Assembly (NCBI GenBank): GCA_016198885.1
Contig: JACQHV010000122.1
Coordinates: 1 to 6,338, forward strand
Direction: 5' to 3'
Length of the DNA: 6,338 nt
Origin: Gammaproteobacteria bacterium
GTDB lineage: Bacteria > Pseudomonadota > Gammaproteobacteria > Eutrophobiales > Eutrophobiaceae
Part shown: positions 6,321 to 6,338 of the stretch, piece by piece
How the letters are laid out: every line of letters starts with the position of its first letter
How positions within the stretch are numbered: the stretch's first letter is position 1
Position numbers and translations under genes: made by a program
The notes under the pieces: generated by a model
Databases searched by the model: none
Seen by the model: the letters and a program-made list of their open reading frames with translations, nothing else
Told to the model about the DNA's origin: nothing

Positions 6321-6338
6321 GTAACTTGTAACTTGTAA
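6321..6338 (+). repeat. Tandem 7-base repeat at the window edge
   Basis: The unit GTAACTT occurs at 6321-6327 and 6328-6334, and a third copy begins (GTAA) at 6335-6338, where the window stops. It lies just after a T5 run at 6316-6320, in the non-coding stretch downstream of yggX. Two and a half copies may be chance or the start of a longer array. No other feature was recognised in 6272-6338, and no hairpin strong enough to call a terminator. Confidence 0.6.

Noticed and set aside
6268..6324. 18-codon frame starting in ATGA overlap with the yggX stop
   Set aside because: AAGGA lies directly against the ATG with no spacing, the product is only 18 residues (MIVQLDGFGFDRFNTPFL) and it resembles nothing I recognise. 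Chance is the simplest reading.

Overview
The window looks like ordinary chromosomal DNA from a gammaproteobacterium. The gene order asmA-mutY-yggX is typical of that class, and all four proteins resemble gammaproteobacterial versions. Genus cannot be fixed from the sequence alone. Every gene is on the + strand, and the region reads as compact housekeeping DNA with no transposase, integrase, phage gene, tRNA, rRNA or CRISPR array.

Layout: positions 1-551 hold the last 182 residues of argH (argininosuccinate lyase), entering the window inside its signature motif. After 19 bases comes asmA (571-4791), a 1406-residue inner-membrane-anchored AsmA-family protein that fills two thirds of the window. 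A 135-base gap, the only sizeable non-coding stretch, leads to mutY (4927-5997, A/G-specific adenine glycosylase). One base later comes yggX (5999-6271, Fe(II)-trafficking / Fe-S protection protein). The last 67 bases contain no recognisable gene and end in a 7-base tandem repeat that runs off the window.

Function: ArgH finishes arginine synthesis. AsmA belongs to the bridge-like envelope proteins linked to phospholipid transport and outer-membrane homeostasis. MutY removes adenine mispaired with 8-oxoguanine and carries a 4Fe-4S cluster. YggX protects such clusters from oxidative damage, so mutY-yggX forms a small oxidative-damage unit.

The most unusual feature is the AsmA protein. It is more than twice as long as E. 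coli AsmA (617 residues) because its middle consists of nested internal duplications: three copies of an 89-residue unit and two of a 191-residue unit, in the order A-B-A'-A''-B'. It also has a Gln/Glu/Pro-rich tail with seven consecutive lysines, and only two cysteines, placed close together near the C-terminus. I found no clear sign of an undescribed multi-gene system.
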